Assembly (NCBI GenBank): GCA_003161205.1
Contig: PMOU01000166.1
Coordinates: 1-7,065 of the forward strand
Direction: 5' to 3'
DNA length: 7,065 nucleotides
Source: Actinomycetota bacterium
GTDB taxonomy: Bacteria > Actinomycetota > Actinomycetes > Streptosporangiales > Streptosporangiaceae
Shown here: one piece after another, positions 6,106-7,065 of the stretch
How the letters are laid out: every line of letters starts with the position of its first letter
Numbering within the stretch: the first letter of the stretch is position 1
Program-made: the position numbers and the translations under genes
The notes under the pieces: model-generated
Databases searched by the model: none
What the model saw: only the letters and a program-made list of their open reading frames with translations
Told to the model about the DNA's origin: nothing

Positions 6106-6846
6106 CTACATGTACAGGCCGCCGTTGACCGGGTAGACCTGACCGGTAATGTACGCCGACTCGGGGTCGGCGAGGAACTCCACCACCCGGGCGACCTCGC
6201 CGGGTTCACCGAGGCGTCCGACCGGAATGCGGGTCACGAGCTTCTCCATGACCGAGTCGGGCACGGCCGCGGTCATGTCGGTGGTGATGTACCCCGGCGT
6301 CACGGTGTTGACGGTGATGCCCTTGTCCGCGGTCTCCAGGGCCAGGCTCATGGTCAGCCCGAACAGGCCGGATTTTGCCGCCGAGTAGTTGGCCTGGCCG
6401 AATCCGCCGGCTGAGCCGATGACCGAGGAGATGTTGATGATCCGGCCGTAACCGCGGTCGAGCATGTGCTGCAAGATGGCCCGGGACAGGTAGAACGCCC
6501 CGGAGAGGTTGACGTGGATGACGCGGTCCCACTCGGCCGGGGTCATCTTCCTGACCGTCTTGTCCACGGTGATGCCGGCGTTATTGACCAGGATGTCCAG
6601 TTGCCCGTGCTGGTCGAGGACTTCGCCGATGACGCGCTCGCAGTCCTCGTCGGAGCCGATGTTGCCCTGATGGATGCTCACGCCGTGATCGGCGTACTTG
6701 TCGCTGAACTGCCGGGCGGCTTCGCTGTTGCTTGAGTAACCGGCCGCGACCTTGATGCCGCGGTTCATCAGCCGTTCGCAGATAGCCAGCCCGATGCCGC
6801 GGATCCCTCCGGTCACCAGTGCGACCTGTCCGTTCATTTGCGCCAT
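6106..6846 (-). CDS. phaB: Acetoacetyl-CoA reductase PhaB-like (SDR family)
   Basis: This 246-residue classical short-chain dehydrogenase/reductase would reduce acetoacetyl-CoA to (R)-3-hydroxybutyryl-CoA with NADPH, the monomer-forming step for polyhydroxyalkanoate in the cytoplasm. Seen: the nucleotide loop TGGIRGIG (12-19), NNAG (88-91), Asn113, and the catalytic Ser141, Tyr154 and Lys158 in the segment from NISSVIG to YSAAKSG. The beginning VTGGIRGIGLAICERL, the segment RGYGRIINISSV and the C-terminal NGGLYM resemble PhaB more than housekeeping FabG, and the neighbour upstream is phaC. FabG-type 3-oxoacyl-ACP reductase remains the alternative. GAGGT (minus strand, 6853-6857) is six bases before the ATG; a second in-frame Met is at codon 4. 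The gap from the phaC stop is 30 bases, so the two form one operon. Confidence 0.85.
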   Translation of the reverse strand: MAQMNGQVALVTGGIRGIGLAICERLMNRGIKVAAGYSSNSEAARQFSDKYADHGVSIHQGNIGSDEDCERVIGEVLDQHGQLDILVNNAGITVDKTVRKMTPAEWDRVIHVNLSGAFYLSRAILQHMLDRGYGRIINISSVIGSAGGFGQANYSAAKSGLFGLTMSLALETADKGITVNTVTPGYITTDMTAAVPDSVMEKLVTRIPVGRLGEPGEVARVVEFLADPESAYITGQVYPVNGGLYM

Positions 6847-6876
6847 GGGTTTACCTCGTTGTCGTTAGCGGGGAAA

Positions 6877-7065
6877 TCAGCCGTGCACGTACTCGCCGGG
6901 GGCGTCGGCCATGGCCGGGTACCGCTTGCTGCCGAGGGCAGGCGGCTTGATGCGGTCACCGGCTCGCGCGGTCGACCATTCGGTCCAGTCTTCCCACCAG
7001 GAGCCCGTGTGCTTGGTGGCCGCGCGGCGCCAGTCGTCGGGGCCGGCTCCGGTGTAGTCGCTGGC
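6877..7065 (-). CDS. phaC: PHA synthase PhaC, C-terminal fragment (runs off the window)
   Basis: Only the last 62 residues and the stop are inside the window; the gene continues past the right edge, so this is not a truncation. The fragment contains TKHTGSWWEDWTEW followed by STARAGDRIKPP, LGSKRYPAM and ends APGEYVHG. This is the conserved tail of poly(R)-3-hydroxyalkanoate synthase (class I-type PhaC), where a GSWWxDWxxW segment is followed by a Pro-rich stretch and APGxYV. The enzyme polymerises (R)-3-hydroxyacyl-CoA on the granule surface. The catalytic Cys and His lie upstream, outside the window, and cannot be checked. It precedes phaB in the same direction by 30 bases, which supports the assignment and an operon. 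Confidence 0.85.
   Translation of the reverse strand, partial: ASDYTGAGPDDWRRAATKHTGSWWEDWTEWSTARAGDRIKPPALGSKRYPAMADAPGEYVHG

Overview
The window is GC-rich DNA with strong G/C third-position codon use, overlapping ATGA gene junctions and protein families typical of actinomycetes (a Tgs-like wax ester/diacylglycerol acyltransferase, a QsdR-like TetR regulator, and a PhaC whose C-terminal tail looks actinobacterial). A high-GC actinomycete chromosome is the best reading. Genus cannot be told from the sequence alone. I see no tRNA, rRNA, CRISPR array, insertion sequence or phage gene.

Layout. (1) Positions 1-109 are a non-coding, unusually AT-rich stretch at the left edge. (2) A DUF72 (YecE-like) gene runs leftward (110-988). 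(3) A 162-bp divergent intergenic region (989-1150) holds a candidate leaderless promoter for the DUF72 gene. It also holds a 29-bp imperfect palindrome over a TATATT box in front of the rightward genes. (4) A tightly packed rightward operon (1151-5132) encodes alpha/beta hydrolase 1, alpha/beta hydrolase 2, a wax ester synthase/diacylglycerol acyltransferase (WS/DGAT) and a TetR-family regulator. Its junctions are ATGA overlaps or a few tens of bases. (5) A convergent leftward operon reaches in from the right edge: the C-terminal end of a PHA synthase (phaC), an acetoacetyl-CoA reductase (phaB) and a zinc-independent MDR-family NADP-dependent oxidoreductase. The last gene of each operon overlaps the other by 59 bp tail to tail, with no visible terminator.

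How the genes may work together. The rightward operon looks like a neutral-lipid module: one acyltransferase that would make wax esters or triacylglycerol, two serine hydrolases that could release or remodel acyl chains, and a repressor-type regulator that may act on the palindrome at the operon's front. The leftward operon is a polyhydroxyalkanoate (PHA) module: PhaB would supply (R)-3-hydroxyacyl-CoA and PhaC would polymerise it. Two reserve-carbon pathways that both draw on acyl-CoA therefore sit tail to tail. The gene families are well supported by motifs. The regulatory links and the hydrolase substrates are inference.
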